From Colimorpha sp045640985 (lineage in GTDB: Bacteria; Bacteroidota; Bacteroidia; Bacteroidales; P3), in the NCBI GenBank assembly GCA_045640985.1, contig JAZUFZ010000013.1, forward strand, positions 23,037 to 87,036: a stretch of 64,000 nucleotides of DNA, read 5' to 3'. The notes under the pieces were generated by a model that was not told the origin of the DNA, did no database searches, and saw only the letters and a list, made by a program, of their open reading frames with translations. How positions within the stretch are numbered: position 1 is the stretch's first letter; each line of letters starts with the position of its first letter. Both the position numbers and the translations under genes were made by a program. Of this stretch, positions 42,173-52,372 are shown piece by piece.

Positions 42173-42763
42173 ATGTATAACTATATTGAAGGAAGATTAG
42201 ACGAGCTCAACCCCAACTATGCAGTTATAGACTGCGGAGGAGTAGGCTATATGATGGAGATAAGCCTGAACTGCTACGAAAGTCTCAAAAGCCATACCCT
42301 CGCAAACGGCGAACGGGTAAGACTGTATGTACACGAAGCCATACGGGAAGATGCCCATCTGCTTTATGGATTTTATGAGAAAAGTGAACGCGAGATGTTC
42401 CGGCTGCTTCTGGGAGTAAACGGCATAGGAGCCGCATCGGCAAGAATGATGCTCTCCTCGATGGGAGTGGCAGAGCTCCAGCAGGCCATAGCAGAGCAGA
42501 ACACGAAACTGATTCAACGCATCAAAGGCATAGGAGCCAAAAGTGCCCAGAGAATTGTACTGGAACTGCAGGATAAGGTTCAGGGCATAGAAGGCGTGAC
42601 GGCAGACCTGCCACAGAACCAGAATATCAACGAGGCAACCGCTGCTCTGGTAATGCTGGGATTCGCCCGTCCGGCTGTGGATAAAGCCATACAGAAGATT
42701 GTAAAAGAAGAACCGGGCCTCAGCGTTGAAGACCTCATCAAGCGAGGACTGAAAATACTATAA
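42173..42763 (+). CDS. ruvA: Holliday junction DNA-binding protein RuvA
   Basis: The 196-residue protein has the N-terminal OB domain (MYNYIEGRLDELNPNYAVID), two helix-hairpin-helix motifs (LLGVNGIGAASARMML; RIKGIGAKSAQRIVLEL) and the C-terminal three-helix domain that contacts RuvB (AALVMLGFARPAVDKAIQKI). It binds four-way junctions and works with RuvB. It lies between a lipoprotein gene and sprA; ruvA next to sprA is a familiar Bacteroidetes arrangement. Confidence 0.97.
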   Translation: MYNYIEGRLDELNPNYAVIDCGGVGYMMEISLNCYESLKSHTLANGERVRLYVHEAIREDAHLLYGFYEKSEREMFRLLLGVNGIGAASARMMLSSMGVAELQQAIAEQNTKLIQRIKGIGAKSAQRIVLELQDKVQGIEGVTADLPQNQNINEATAALVMLGFARPAVDKAIQKIVKEEPGLSVEDLIKRGLKIL

Positions 42764-42779
42764 CATAAGGAACTGTAAA

Positions 42780-45700
42780 TTGACAAGGAAACTATTCATA
42801 TTATTAGCCTTCTGCCTGTGGACCCTGGGAAGCGTAATGGCTCAGGACCCCACAAAGCAGACTGATACTATAGAATACGATTCCGAATCGAACAGCTATG
42901 TGAGAATCACCAAGGTCGGGAATGTGGAGATCAACCGCAACTACATGACCTTCGATGAATACCAGGACTGGCAGATGGACCAGCTGATGCGTAAGTACTG
43001 GGACGAAAAGGTAAAAAGCGCAGAGACGTTCACAACGGACGATAACCTTCTGAGCAAGATTCCCGGATTCAGCGAAGTAAGCAAGAAGGTGGAGAGTCTG
43101 TTAGGCACCAAAGACATACAGATAAACCCGACAGGAAGTGTGGATCTGACCTTTCAGCTGGTAAACAACTTCAGAGACAATCCGGCAATTGACGTAAGCG
43201 AGCGCAGCAACACCACTTTCGATTTTGATGAAAACATACAGCTGAGCATGAACGTCAAGATAGGCGACCTGGTAGATTTTGATGTAAACTGGAACACACA
43301 GGCGACCTTCGACTTTGAAAACAAAATCAAATTCAAATATGAAGGCAAGGAAGACGAGATCGTGCAACTTGCCGAGGTGGGAAACATATCGTTCCCGCTG
43401 AACACCCGACTGATCAAAGGAAGCCAGCAACTCTTTGGCGCCCACACGAAACTCAAGTTCGGGAAACTGACGATAGACGCGGTAGGATCCAAGAAGGAGA
43501 CCAGCACCGAGAATATGCAGATTCAAGGCGGAGCCAGTACCCAGGAATTTGAGATACGCGCTGACGAATACGAAGAGAACCGCCACTATTTCATCTCTCA
43601 ATACTTCTACGAGAACTACAACAAGGCAATGTCCACACTGCCCGTGGTCAATTCCAATATCAAGATTATCCGAATGGAGGTATGGCGCACTAACGTAGGA
43701 GCCGCTGTAACCAACAACAGAAATATTCTTGCACTCAAAGACCTGGGCGAGCGCAACCCGACCAGTCCGGGAGTAATAGGAATGATAGGAACGCTGCCCG
43801 GAAACAACGCAAACAACATACTTCAAGTAATCAATCCCTCCGCTATCCGTAATATTGACGGAGTAACCAATCACATGGAAGGAATGGGATTTGTTGGAGG
43901 AACTGACTACGAAAAGATAGAATCCGCCCGACTGCTGAACAGCAATGAATATACCTACAACAGCAGACTGGGGTTCATCTCGCTCAACCAGCCATTGAGC
44001 AACGACCAGGTACTGGCTGTAGCATTCCAGTATCAGGTGATAGGCGACACCAACGTATATCAGGTGGGCGAACTCACTACCGACGGAGTAAACGACCCCA
44101 ATACTCTGGTGGTAAAACTCATCAAAGGTACGGCAACCGACACCAGGAGTACGCTGTGGAAGTTGATGATGAAGAACGTGTATTTCCTGCGCAGCACCCA
44201 GCTGAGTTCTGACAAATTCCGACTCAACATACTCTATGAAAATCCAGAAGGAGGCATGGGCATCGGATACTTCACGGAAGGTCCTAAAGAAGGTGTGCCA
44301 TTAATTGAGGTGTTCGGTATGGACCGGATGGACGCATCCAAAAACTATTACTACTCCGACGGTGTGTTTGACTGGTTCGACAGCGCCGCCTACAAAGGAG
44401 GTTTGATTCAAAGCACTACCGGACGACTCTATTTCCCGTATGTAGAGCCTTTCGGCAAAGACCTGAGACAAATTCTGGGCGACGATTCCTTTGCAGATCA
44501 GTACTGCTTCGACTCGCTCTACACCATGACCCAGACCCTGGCACGCCAATATGCCGACAAAAACAAATTTTATCTTGAAGGCTACTATACCAGTTCGGTA
44601 AGCGGGGAAATTTCTCTGGGGTACAGCGTCACACAAGGGTCAGTAACCGTGACTGCGGGCGGAATGCCTCTGGTGGAAAACGTGGATTATATAGTAGATT
44701 ACACTATGGGAACCGTGAGGATCATCAACGAAAGCATCCTCAGCAGCGGAACGCCAATTTCGGTAAGCAGCGAGAACAACTCTTTCAGCATGATATCAAA
44801 ACGAATGCTCGGAGTACACCTGAACTATGAAATTGACCCGACCTTCAACATAGGCGCCACCTGGATGAATCTTTACGAAAAGCCACTCACCCAGAAAAAC
44901 AACTTCGGAGAAGAGCCTACCAGCAACTCGATATGGGGTGTAGATCTCAACTATCGCCACGAAGCCCCATTCATCACCAAACTGGTGGACCTGCTGCCCG
45001 GAATCCAGACCAAAGCACCTTCCAACCTGACTATTCAAGCTGAATTTGCACACTTCATTCCCGGAATGACCAACGTGGGAGGTCAGGAAGGCAGAGTGTC
45101 CTATATAGACGATTTTGAAGGAGCAAAAAGCAGCATCGACCTGAGAAGCGTCTTCAACTGGCATCTGGCAAGTACACCACAAGACTTCAGATCTACCAAT
45201 CCTATGTTCCCGGAGACCGCTATCGGAACCGGTCTGGCATACGGATTTAACCGCGCACGGCTCGCATGGTATAGAATTGACGATATATTCTATGAAGACC
45301 GCAACTGTCCCGACAACATCACCGAGGACGACCGATCAAACCCATACGCCCGACGGCTGTCAGAGACAGAAGTATTCCCGAATAAGGAACTCGCCCCTGG
45401 AGAACTCACGAGAATCTATGAGTTGAACCTTGCCTATTACCCATCAGACCGGGGTCCATACAACTACGATGTAAACCCCAGCAGTTTCAGCGCAGGTATT
45501 GACGAGAACGGAAAACTCAAACGTCCTGAAACCCGATGGGGCGGCATTATGCGCTCACTGGACTATACCGACTTTGAAACCCAGAATATCGAAACCATTG
45601 AATTCTGGGTAATGGACCCGTTTATCGACCCGGAAACAGGACAGACCGATGCCACTAAAAAAGGTGGCAAGCTCTACTTTAACCTTGGCGACATATCCGA

Positions 45701-48700
45701 GGATATTCTGCGCGATGGAAAAAAGATGTTTGAAAACGGATTCAACGCTGACGGATCCAACATGGACACTACCATCTGGGGACGGGTGCCTACCACACAG
45801 CCTATAGTAAACGCTTTCGATAATAATGAAACTGAAAGGAAATATCAGGATGTGGGATATGACGGATTGAGCAGTTCCTTTGGAATGACTGACGAACAAT
45901 CGTTCTTTGCAGACTATCTGAACGAAATTGCACTCAGATACGGAACTTCATCCGAAGCCTACAGACTGGCAAACGAGGACCCCAGCGGTGATGATTTCAT
46001 GTATTACCGCTGTTCATACTACGATGAACACGACGTAAAAATAAACGAACGATACAAATATTTCAACAATCCCGAAGGCAACTCACCTGTAGATGCTGAC
46101 AACACAGAATCCTACCCCACCTCCGCCTCAAACCTGCCCAACGTGGAAGACATCAACCACGACAACACCCTCAGCGAAGCAGAGAATTACTACCAATACG
46201 AAATTGATCTCGTACCATCCAAGATGGTCATCGGAGAGAACCACATTGTAGATATTCAAGAGGCCTCCAACATACAACTCCCCAATGGCAAAATCACCTC
46301 CTGCAAATGGTATCAATTCCGCATTCCCATCCGAGAGCCCGACAAAAAGGTGGGAAAAATCAACGGTTTCCAATCCATCCGTTTCATCAGAATGTTCCTG
46401 AACCAGTTTGAGGAGCCTGTCATCCTGAGGTTCGCTACACTGGAACTGGTATATGGCACCTGGAGAAAATATACCGAAGACCTCATGCAACCCGGAGACT
46501 ACCCCACCGGAACCGGCGCAAGCACCTCCTTCTCCATTTCCACCGTTAATATTGAAGAAAACGGCAGCCGCGAACCTGTGCCATACGTACTTCCCGACGG
46601 TATCGAACGAGAACAATGGTACACTTCTTCCTCACAATACACCCAGATGAACGAACAGTCTCTCTCCCTGGATGTAACAGACCTTTCCTCCGGTGATGCC
46701 CGCGCTGTTTATCGGAGCACCTCCTATGATCTCCGCTACTATGGCAAGATGAAAATGTTCGTTCACGCCGAAAAGAAAAACCTCAACGACCAGCTGGACG
46801 ATGACGACCTGAGCCTCTTCGTCAGACTCGGCAGCGACTACACAAACAATTACTATGAATATGAAGTGCCGCTGAAACTCACCCCTTGGCATACCGGGAA
46901 AGAAGCCCCGAACCTTATATGGCCAGAAGAAAACAACGTTGAAATTGACCTTCAGCGACTGGTAGAACTCAAAACCAGCCGCAATACAGAAATGCGTGCC
47001 GGAAACAGCGACTACAGCACAACACAGATTTATTCAGAATACAACAGTGGAAGGAAATATTCTGTATTGGGAACTCCAAATCTGGGTAAGGTAAAAGTCA
47101 TTATGATCGGTGTGAGGAATCCCCGTAAACAAAGTGTTACCGATGGAAACGATATGGAGCCCAAATCCGCCATCATCTGGGTAAACGAGCTCCGTCTATC
47201 CGACTATACCAATAAAGGTGGATGGACCGCTATGGCGTTAGCCAGAACCAACCTCGCAGATATAGGTAACCTCTCGTTATATGGAGCCTACACCACCGCA
47301 GGATTTGGCAACCTTGAAGACAACCTCACCAATCTTGAGCTGGTCAACAATCTCAACACCCAGGCCACCCTCGACCTGGAATTAGGAAAGTTCCTTCCTG
47401 AAAAATGGAGTGTTCACATCCCCTTCTATCTCGACTACAACAACGAGATAGGATCCCCCGAATACAATCCCCTCGACCCAGATGTGCTTCTTGCGGATGA
47501 CCTCAAGACCTATCAGACCCAGGCAGAACAGGATTCCATCAAACTTGCCACCCAGGAGCGGCACTCCACTACCAACCTTACCCTCACCAACATACGCAAA
47601 GAACGGACAGGTAAAGCCGCACTCAATCCACACTTCTACGACCTCGCAAACTTTTCCCTCTCTTACGCCTACTCCAGAGAACGCTCTTCCGATGACGAAA
47701 TCCAGTATTTCAACAAAGACCTGCACCGGGGAACCCTCAACTACAGCTTCAACACCACCCCTAAGGAGGTCAAGCCCTTTAGCAATATAAAGCTCTTCCA
47801 GAACAAAAACCTCAAGTTCATCAAAGACTTCAATTTCTACTACCAGCCAAAGAACCTTACCTTCTCCACCGAGATTTACCGCGACTATGAGGAGACCCAG
47901 CTTCGCAACAAATCGGCTGCACTTATCATCATGAACCCGACCTACTTCAAGCAGTTTACCTGGCGAAGAGACTACGGATTCAATTATGACCTCGCACGCA
48001 GTATCAAACTTGAATACACCGCAGGGGCAAACGCCCGCATCGATGAACCAATCGGACGCATTGACCAGGAAGGTTATAAAGACTCTATCATGAATTCCAT
48101 CATGAATGGAGGTACAATGCAAAATTTCCAACAGAACGTTAAAATTACCTGGAACGTACCCATTAATAAACTTCCTTACATGGATTTCCTACAAACTCCT
48201 ATCGTTTATCGTACCAGCTATAACTACGAAGGAACAACCCAGGCACTTGCCTCCATGGGATCTACCATTCAGAATGCGACACAGATCCAGGCCAGCGCTT
48301 CCGCAAATATGAGTACGCTATACAACAAATTCCCTTTCATCAAGAAAGCCCAAGCCCCCAAAAGTTCCAATACCCCACCCCAACGCGGAAAAAAGCCAGG
48401 TCTTCAGCCTGTCAAGAAATCCATTCCAGACAGCTTGCTTACCCAATCCCAGAAAGACTCCATCCACCGCGAAAAGATTCACGAAGCACTCCGTGAAGTA
48501 CTCTATTTCGGTGTACGATTCATTACCGGAATCAAAACCGCCAACCTCCAATACTCCGTATCTTCAGGCGCCATCATTCCCGGATTTATGGGAGAGGCCA
48601 CCTTCTTCGGTATGGATCCCAACTACGCCTGGAACCCAGGACCCGGATTTGTGTTCGGTACCAATACATCAATCGTGGAAACCCTTCGCAATCAAGACCT

Positions 48701-49889
48701 GCTCTCTATTGACACACTCCTCAACGCCCCGCACCAGAACTCTACCAACAAAGTACTCTCATATCAAGCCACCCTCGAACCCATACGCGACTTCCGGATT
48801 GAAATCAACGGAAGCCAGAACTACGCCTCCCGCGAAGAATACTATTATAAGTATAACTCAGTTATGGACATGATTGACGGTCCCCTATCCTACGTTATGA
48901 CTGGTTCCTACACGACCACCTGCTGGACCATGGGCTCCGCCTTTACAGATAACGAAGAACTCTACCAGACATTCCTCAATAACCGCATGGCCGTGGCGAC
49001 CCAACTCGCTAACCTCAATCCTGACCCATACAGCGACCAGTTCATACAGGACACCGTAACCGGACAATACTACCCAGCCGGATATTCTGGAAACCAGCAG
49101 ACCGTACTGCTCACCTCGTTCCTCAACACCTACATGGGTGGAAAATCAGTTCAAGGATTCTCTCCATTCGCCAAAATGCCACTACCCAACTGGTCAGTCA
49201 ATTATACGGGCCTCAACAAAATCAAGTTCCTCAAGAAATGGTTCACGAATATCTCTATCGCCCATAAATACTCCTCCACATACAGCATCAGCAACTTCTA
49301 TACCGATGCCGCCATCTCAGGAACCCGGAATTATGACTACGGATCCGAAACCGTACTCAACGGCTCTGGAGATTATATCGCCCCTGTCAGCATGGAAGGC
49401 GTACAGATTTCAGAACAGTTCAGCCCTCTTCTCCGACTCTCATTCAGTATGGTAAACAGCTTCCAGTTCAACTTCTCTGTCCAGAAAAGCCGACTGCTTG
49501 CCCTCAGTTTCAGCAACAACCAACTCACAGAAACTACCCGCGACGGAGTAACCGTAGGAACTGGATACCGGTTCAAAGACGTAGAAATCAACATCAAGAC
49601 CGCTGATAAAATCCACAATCTCAAAAGCGATGTTGTGCTTCAGCTCAACCTCACATATAACAGCAACAAGACCGAAATCCGCAAAATCAACCAATACCCT
49701 AACGCAAACTCCAGCCAGATATCCGCAGGAAGCGGCTCCTGGATGGCAGAAATTTCCGGAGAATACCAGCTCTCCTCAACCATGACTCTCAAAGCCTTCT
49801 TCCGAACCAACATCAACAATCCCTATATCTACAACTCCTACCCCAACTCTACCACCAAAGGCGGACTTACACTCCGTTTCAGTTTCTAA
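42780..49889 (+). CDS. sprA: T9SS outer-membrane translocon protein SprA
   Basis: The 2369-residue protein starts at TTG 42780, 16 bp after ruvA, with a signal peptide (FILLAFCLWTLGSVMAQ). Size, the N-terminal pattern (FDEYQDWQMDQLMRKYWDEK), repeated TGSVDLTFQLVNNFRDNP-type strands and many amphipathic beta-strands through to the terminal GLTLRFSF identify SprA/Sov, the 36-strand outer-membrane channel of type IX secretion. It would export the two CTD-bearing proteins encoded at 2940-4136 and 5429-17206. ruvA upstream is the usual neighbour. Regulation probably follows the upstream operon. Confidence 0.95.
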   Translation: MTRKLFILLAFCLWTLGSVMAQDPTKQTDTIEYDSESNSYVRITKVGNVEINRNYMTFDEYQDWQMDQLMRKYWDEKVKSAETFTTDDNLLSKIPGFSEVSKKVESLLGTKDIQINPTGSVDLTFQLVNNFRDNPAIDVSERSNTTFDFDENIQLSMNVKIGDLVDFDVNWNTQATFDFENKIKFKYEGKEDEIVQLAEVGNISFPLNTRLIKGSQQLFGAHTKLKFGKLTIDAVGSKKETSTENMQIQGGASTQEFEIRADEYEENRHYFISQYFYENYNKAMSTLPVVNSNIKIIRMEVWRTNVGAAVTNNRNILALKDLGERNPTSPGVIGMIGTLPGNNANNILQVINPSAIRNIDGVTNHMEGMGFVGGTDYEKIESARLLNSNEYTYNSRLGFISLNQPLSNDQVLAVAFQYQVIGDTNVYQVGELTTDGVNDPNTLVVKLIKGTATDTRSTLWKLMMKNVYFLRSTQLSSDKFRLNILYENPEGGMGIGYFTEGPKEGVPLIEVFGMDRMDASKNYYYSDGVFDWFDSAAYKGGLIQSTTGRLYFPYVEPFGKDLRQILGDDSFADQYCFDSLYTMTQTLARQYADKNKFYLEGYYTSSVSGEISLGYSVTQGSVTVTAGGMPLVENVDYIVDYTMGTVRIINESILSSGTPISVSSENNSFSMISKRMLGVHLNYEIDPTFNIGATWMNLYEKPLTQKNNFGEEPTSNSIWGVDLNYRHEAPFITKLVDLLPGIQTKAPSNLTIQAEFAHFIPGMTNVGGQEGRVSYIDDFEGAKSSIDLRSVFNWHLASTPQDFRSTNPMFPETAIGTGLAYGFNRARLAWYRIDDIFYEDRNCPDNITEDDRSNPYARRLSETEVFPNKELAPGELTRIYELNLAYYPSDRGPYNYDVNPSSFSAGIDENGKLKRPETRWGGIMRSLDYTDFETQNIETIEFWVMDPFIDPETGQTDATKKGGKLYFNLGDISEDILRDGKKMFENGFNADGSNMDTTIWGRVPTTQPIVNAFDNNETERKYQDVGYDGLSSSFGMTDEQSFFADYLNEIALRYGTSSEAYRLANEDPSGDDFMYYRCSYYDEHDVKINERYKYFNNPEGNSPVDADNTESYPTSASNLPNVEDINHDNTLSEAENYYQYEIDLVPSKMVIGENHIVDIQEASNIQLPNGKITSCKWYQFRIPIREPDKKVGKINGFQSIRFIRMFLNQFEEPVILRFATLELVYGTWRKYTEDLMQPGDYPTGTGASTSFSISTVNIEENGSREPVPYVLPDGIEREQWYTSSSQYTQMNEQSLSLDVTDLSSGDARAVYRSTSYDLRYYGKMKMFVHAEKKNLNDQLDDDDLSLFVRLGSDYTNNYYEYEVPLKLTPWHTGKEAPNLIWPEENNVEIDLQRLVELKTSRNTEMRAGNSDYSTTQIYSEYNSGRKYSVLGTPNLGKVKVIMIGVRNPRKQSVTDGNDMEPKSAIIWVNELRLSDYTNKGGWTAMALARTNLADIGNLSLYGAYTTAGFGNLEDNLTNLELVNNLNTQATLDLELGKFLPEKWSVHIPFYLDYNNEIGSPEYNPLDPDVLLADDLKTYQTQAEQDSIKLATQERHSTTNLTLTNIRKERTGKAALNPHFYDLANFSLSYAYSRERSSDDEIQYFNKDLHRGTLNYSFNTTPKEVKPFSNIKLFQNKNLKFIKDFNFYYQPKNLTFSTEIYRDYEETQLRNKSAALIIMNPTYFKQFTWRRDYGFNYDLARSIKLEYTAGANARIDEPIGRIDQEGYKDSIMNSIMNGGTMQNFQQNVKITWNVPINKLPYMDFLQTPIVYRTSYNYEGTTQALASMGSTIQNATQIQASASANMSTLYNKFPFIKKAQAPKSSNTPPQRGKKPGLQPVKKSIPDSLLTQSQKDSIHREKIHEALREVLYFGVRFITGIKTANLQYSVSSGAIIPGFMGEATFFGMDPNYAWNPGPGFVFGTNTSIVETLRNQDLLSIDTLLNAPHQNSTNKVLSYQATLEPIRDFRIEINGSQNYASREEYYYKYNSVMDMIDGPLSYVMTGSYTTTCWTMGSAFTDNEELYQTFLNNRMAVATQLANLNPDPYSDQFIQDTVTGQYYPAGYSGNQQTVLLTSFLNTYMGGKSVQGFSPFAKMPLPNWSVNYTGLNKIKFLKKWFTNISIAHKYSSTYSISNFYTDAAISGTRNYDYGSETVLNGSGDYIAPVSMEGVQISEQFSPLLRLSFSMVNSFQFNFSVQKSRLLALSFSNNQLTETTRDGVTVGTGYRFKDVEINIKTADKIHNLKSDVVLQLNLTYNSNKTEIRKINQYPNANSSQISAGSGSWMAEISGEYQLSSTMTLKAFFRTNINNPYIYNSYPNSTTKGGLTLRFSF

Positions 49890-49899
49890 CCTTCGTGCA

Positions 49900-49921
49900 G
49901 GTAAGGCCGTGGTATCTCCCT
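49900..49921. repeat. 11-bp unit remnant (two units)
   Basis: GGTAAGGCCGT followed in register by GGTATCTCCCT, 10 bp past the sprA stop. GGTAAGG also ends the tract at 40465-40519. Confidence 0.55.
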
Positions 49922-50019
49922 TATAAGTACGGCTTATCCGTGTGTACAGAACCTGGAATTGTTGAAAATCCTGTGAACAAATATTTGCCTTACCACGTCT
50001 TTATTCAAAAAATACTTCG

Positions 50020-50027
50020 TATCTTTG
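50020..50027 (+). promoter_or_regulatory. -7 box for the TPR-dedA-sufS-recN operon
   Basis: TATCTTTG matches TANNTTTG, with a TTTA about 18 nt upstream. The start would be near 50034, 48 nt before ATG 50082. Confidence 0.55.
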
Positions 50028-50081
50028 TACTATCATTTTGGGTGCCATCACCCAGTTATTCTTATTGAGAATTAGTTGATT

Positions 50082-51479
50082 ATGGAAACTGACAGATTTA
50101 GAAATTACGATTCCGAGGTTCGAGATCTCGTCCTGGAGTTTGAAAAAATGTGTCAAAACCAGACGCAACAATTCTTTGATGTAGAGGAACTGGAAATTAT
50201 CATCGACTATTACCTCGAAAACGAAGACATTTCCAATATGAAAAAAGCTGTTGATTTTGCGCTTTCGCTCTACCCTCACTCCAACGAAATCAATCTCCGG
50301 CAGGCTCAGCTTCTTTCGGTTGACGGCCATTACGATTCCGCTCTATCGATTCTCAAGGAACTGGAAGCCATCGAACCAGACAACACCGACATCAAATATA
50401 CCTTAGGTGCTGTCTATAGTTCACTTTCCCAACCACGCGAGGCTATCCGGTATCTTCAGGAAGCTTCTGCCGACGGATTTGAACTCAATATCATCTATTC
50501 CAACATGGCAGAAGAATATACCAAACTTGAGGATTTTGACTCTGCCAAACGATACTATAAGAAAGCGCTTGACATTGAGCCTTCCGATTCGCAGGTAATC
50601 AATAACCTCTATATCACCTACGACCGGCTGGAGCAGTACGATGAAGCGATAACCTACTTCGACGAGTTCGTTACACGCCACCCCTATTCTGAATGGGGAT
50701 GGAACAGTCTCGGTCTTGCCTACTCTTCGATAGGGCTCTACGAAAAAGCCATTGATGCCTTTGAATATGTTCTTGTAATCAACCCTGATAACCTTCCGGC
50801 CTACCACAACCTTTCCTCGTGCTACCTGAATCTCGGCAACCCATCCAAGGCCGTTTCCTATCTCCGCGAAGGACTCGAATATGACCCGAATCCAGCCCTA
50901 TCGCTGTTCTTTATCGGTCAGATATATCAGGACAACCACAATTTCCAGTCGGCTGTAATTTACTATAAGAAGGCACTCAACAGCGACCCGCTTTTTGCGG
51001 AAGCCTGGATGGCTGCCAGCGAATGTTACTGTGGTCTCCACGACTACAGCACCGCAATTGACCATGCCAACCATGCCATGGCAATCAACCCAGAATCGCC
51101 AGACTTCGCATGCCGGACGGCCTACATCCATCATTATTTCGACCATCCCGATGAGGCTGAGCCACTATATATATGTGCCATTAAGTTGGACCCCACTCAG
51201 GAAGGTTTCTGGCTTGATTATAGTGATTTGATGATTGATTCGGAACGTTACGAAGAAGCTGCAGAACTGCTTCAGGAAGGTGTGATTAATGCTGACAACA
51301 CATTTCCCTTCTATCTCCGGATGGCGCTGTGCTTTTACCGAATGGGACTCCGCAACCGATTGTTTAACGTAGTGAGGGCCTGTATGACCAACGCTCCCGA
51401 ACGCATCAACGAACTCTTTGAACTCTGCCCCGAAATGGGCTCAGATATTGATGTTATGAATATTATTAACAGCGATTAA
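50082..51479 (+). CDS. tetratricopeptide-repeat protein
   Basis: The 465-residue cytoplasmic protein (no signal peptide; ATG 50082 preferred over TTG 50076) consists of about ten TPR units with the W-LG-Y-A-F-A-P pattern, for example YSNMAEEYTKLEDFDSAKRY, WNSLGLAYSSIGLYEKAIDA and YHNLSSCYLNLGNPSKAVSY. Such proteins are scaffolds; the partner is unknown. It begins an apparent operon with the DedA, small membrane, sufS and recN genes. Confidence 0.88.
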   Translation: METDRFRNYDSEVRDLVLEFEKMCQNQTQQFFDVEELEIIIDYYLENEDISNMKKAVDFALSLYPHSNEINLRQAQLLSVDGHYDSALSILKELEAIEPDNTDIKYTLGAVYSSLSQPREAIRYLQEASADGFELNIIYSNMAEEYTKLEDFDSAKRYYKKALDIEPSDSQVINNLYITYDRLEQYDEAITYFDEFVTRHPYSEWGWNSLGLAYSSIGLYEKAIDAFEYVLVINPDNLPAYHNLSSCYLNLGNPSKAVSYLREGLEYDPNPALSLFFIGQIYQDNHNFQSAVIYYKKALNSDPLFAEAWMAASECYCGLHDYSTAIDHANHAMAINPESPDFACRTAYIHHYFDHPDEAEPLYICAIKLDPTQEGFWLDYSDLMIDSERYEEAAELLQEGVINADNTFPFYLRMALCFYRMGLRNRLFNVVRACMTNAPERINELFELCPEMGSDIDVMNIINSD

Positions 51480-51486
51480 TACCAAT

Positions 51487-52227
51487 ATGAAACACAAAAT
51501 ATTCTTACTGCTGATGATCTTCGCTCTGGGGGGACACACATTCGCCCAGAATGTAGCGGAGCAAGTGCACGGTTCCGATAGTGCCACTTCTGGATTTGTT
51601 TCAAAGGCATTGCAATTGTACGATGCCAATATGAATTATACTGCCGTGGGAATACTCATGACCATTGAAAGTTCCTTTATACCTTTCCCGTCAGAAGTAG
51701 TCATTCCGCCAGCCGTTTATGTTGCCTCCAACCCCGAAAGTGCTGGCTCCATGAAGATATGGCTTATTGTACTTGTTGGTACGCTGGGAGCCATGCTCGG
51801 TGCTTTCATCAACTATTTTCTTTCTCGTTCGCTGGGACGTAAGATTATCTATGACTTTATTGACTCTAAGTTAGGACATCTTTGCATGCTTAGCGCAGAG
51901 AAGATGCAGAAAGCCGAGGATTATTTCAACAAACACGGTAATATATCCACACTTATCGGCCGGCTGGTGCCTGTGGTGCGACAGCTCATTTCCATTCCTG
52001 CCGGTCTCTCCAAGATGAACGTGGGTAGTTTTGCCCTGTTTACCTTTATCGGAGCTTTCGCCTGGAACTGCATTCTCGCCCTGCTGGGCTATCTTGCCTA
52101 TCAGGCAGCTGATCCTTCTGTAATCGCACAATACAGCAAACAGCTCTCTACCATCATTCTGATACTTGCGGGTGCTGGTGTCATCTTTATCATAATCAAA
52201 GCCGTCTTAAAAAAATACAGAAAATGA
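51487..52227 (+). CDS. DedA/VTT-family membrane protein
   Basis: The 246-residue protein has an N-terminal signal-like segment (IFLLLMIFALGGHTFAQ), then the DedA core: IESSFIPFPSEVVIPPA, a glycine-rich membrane helix (GTLGAMLGAFINYFLSR), the basic motif GRLVPVVRQLISIPAGLSKM and two last helices. Family members are proton-dependent scramblases or flippases that recycle undecaprenyl phosphate or phospholipids. The exported N-terminal extension of about 45 residues is unusual for the family. Its stop overlaps the next small gene (ATGA). Confidence 0.88.
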   Translation: MKHKIFLLLMIFALGGHTFAQNVAEQVHGSDSATSGFVSKALQLYDANMNYTAVGILMTIESSFIPFPSEVVIPPAVYVASNPESAGSMKIWLIVLVGTLGAMLGAFINYFLSRSLGRKIIYDFIDSKLGHLCMLSAEKMQKAEDYFNKHGNISTLIGRLVPVVRQLISIPAGLSKMNVGSFALFTFIGAFAWNCILALLGYLAYQAADPSVIAQYSKQLSTIILILAGAGVIFIIIKAVLKKYRK

Positions 52228-52361
52228 GTTGGAACCGATTTGATTTGCAAAGCCAGACCACCCCAAAAAAGGGATGTTCTATAGCATTCTACATTATGCT
52301 GATTGCTCTTCTGGTAATCGTTCTAATCATGTTCATCCAATACAAGGCCACCCAACAATAA
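52224..52361 (+). CDS. 45-residue single-pass membrane protein between dedA and sufS
   Basis: A short frame begins MSWNRFDLQSQTTPKKGC and continues as one hydrophobic helix (IAFYIMLIALLVIVLIMFI) ending QYKATQQ. The ATG overlaps the DedA stop by 4 bp (ATGA), and sufS starts 11 bp after its stop, so it is tightly embedded in the operon, which supports it being real. The likely topology is a cytoplasmic N-terminus with one membrane segment. The function is unknown; a helper of the DedA protein is a possibility only. Confidence 0.6.
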   Translation: MSWNRFDLQSQTTPKKGCSIAFYIMLIALLVIVLIMFIQYKATQQ

Positions 52362-52372
52362 TTGTTTCCGAC

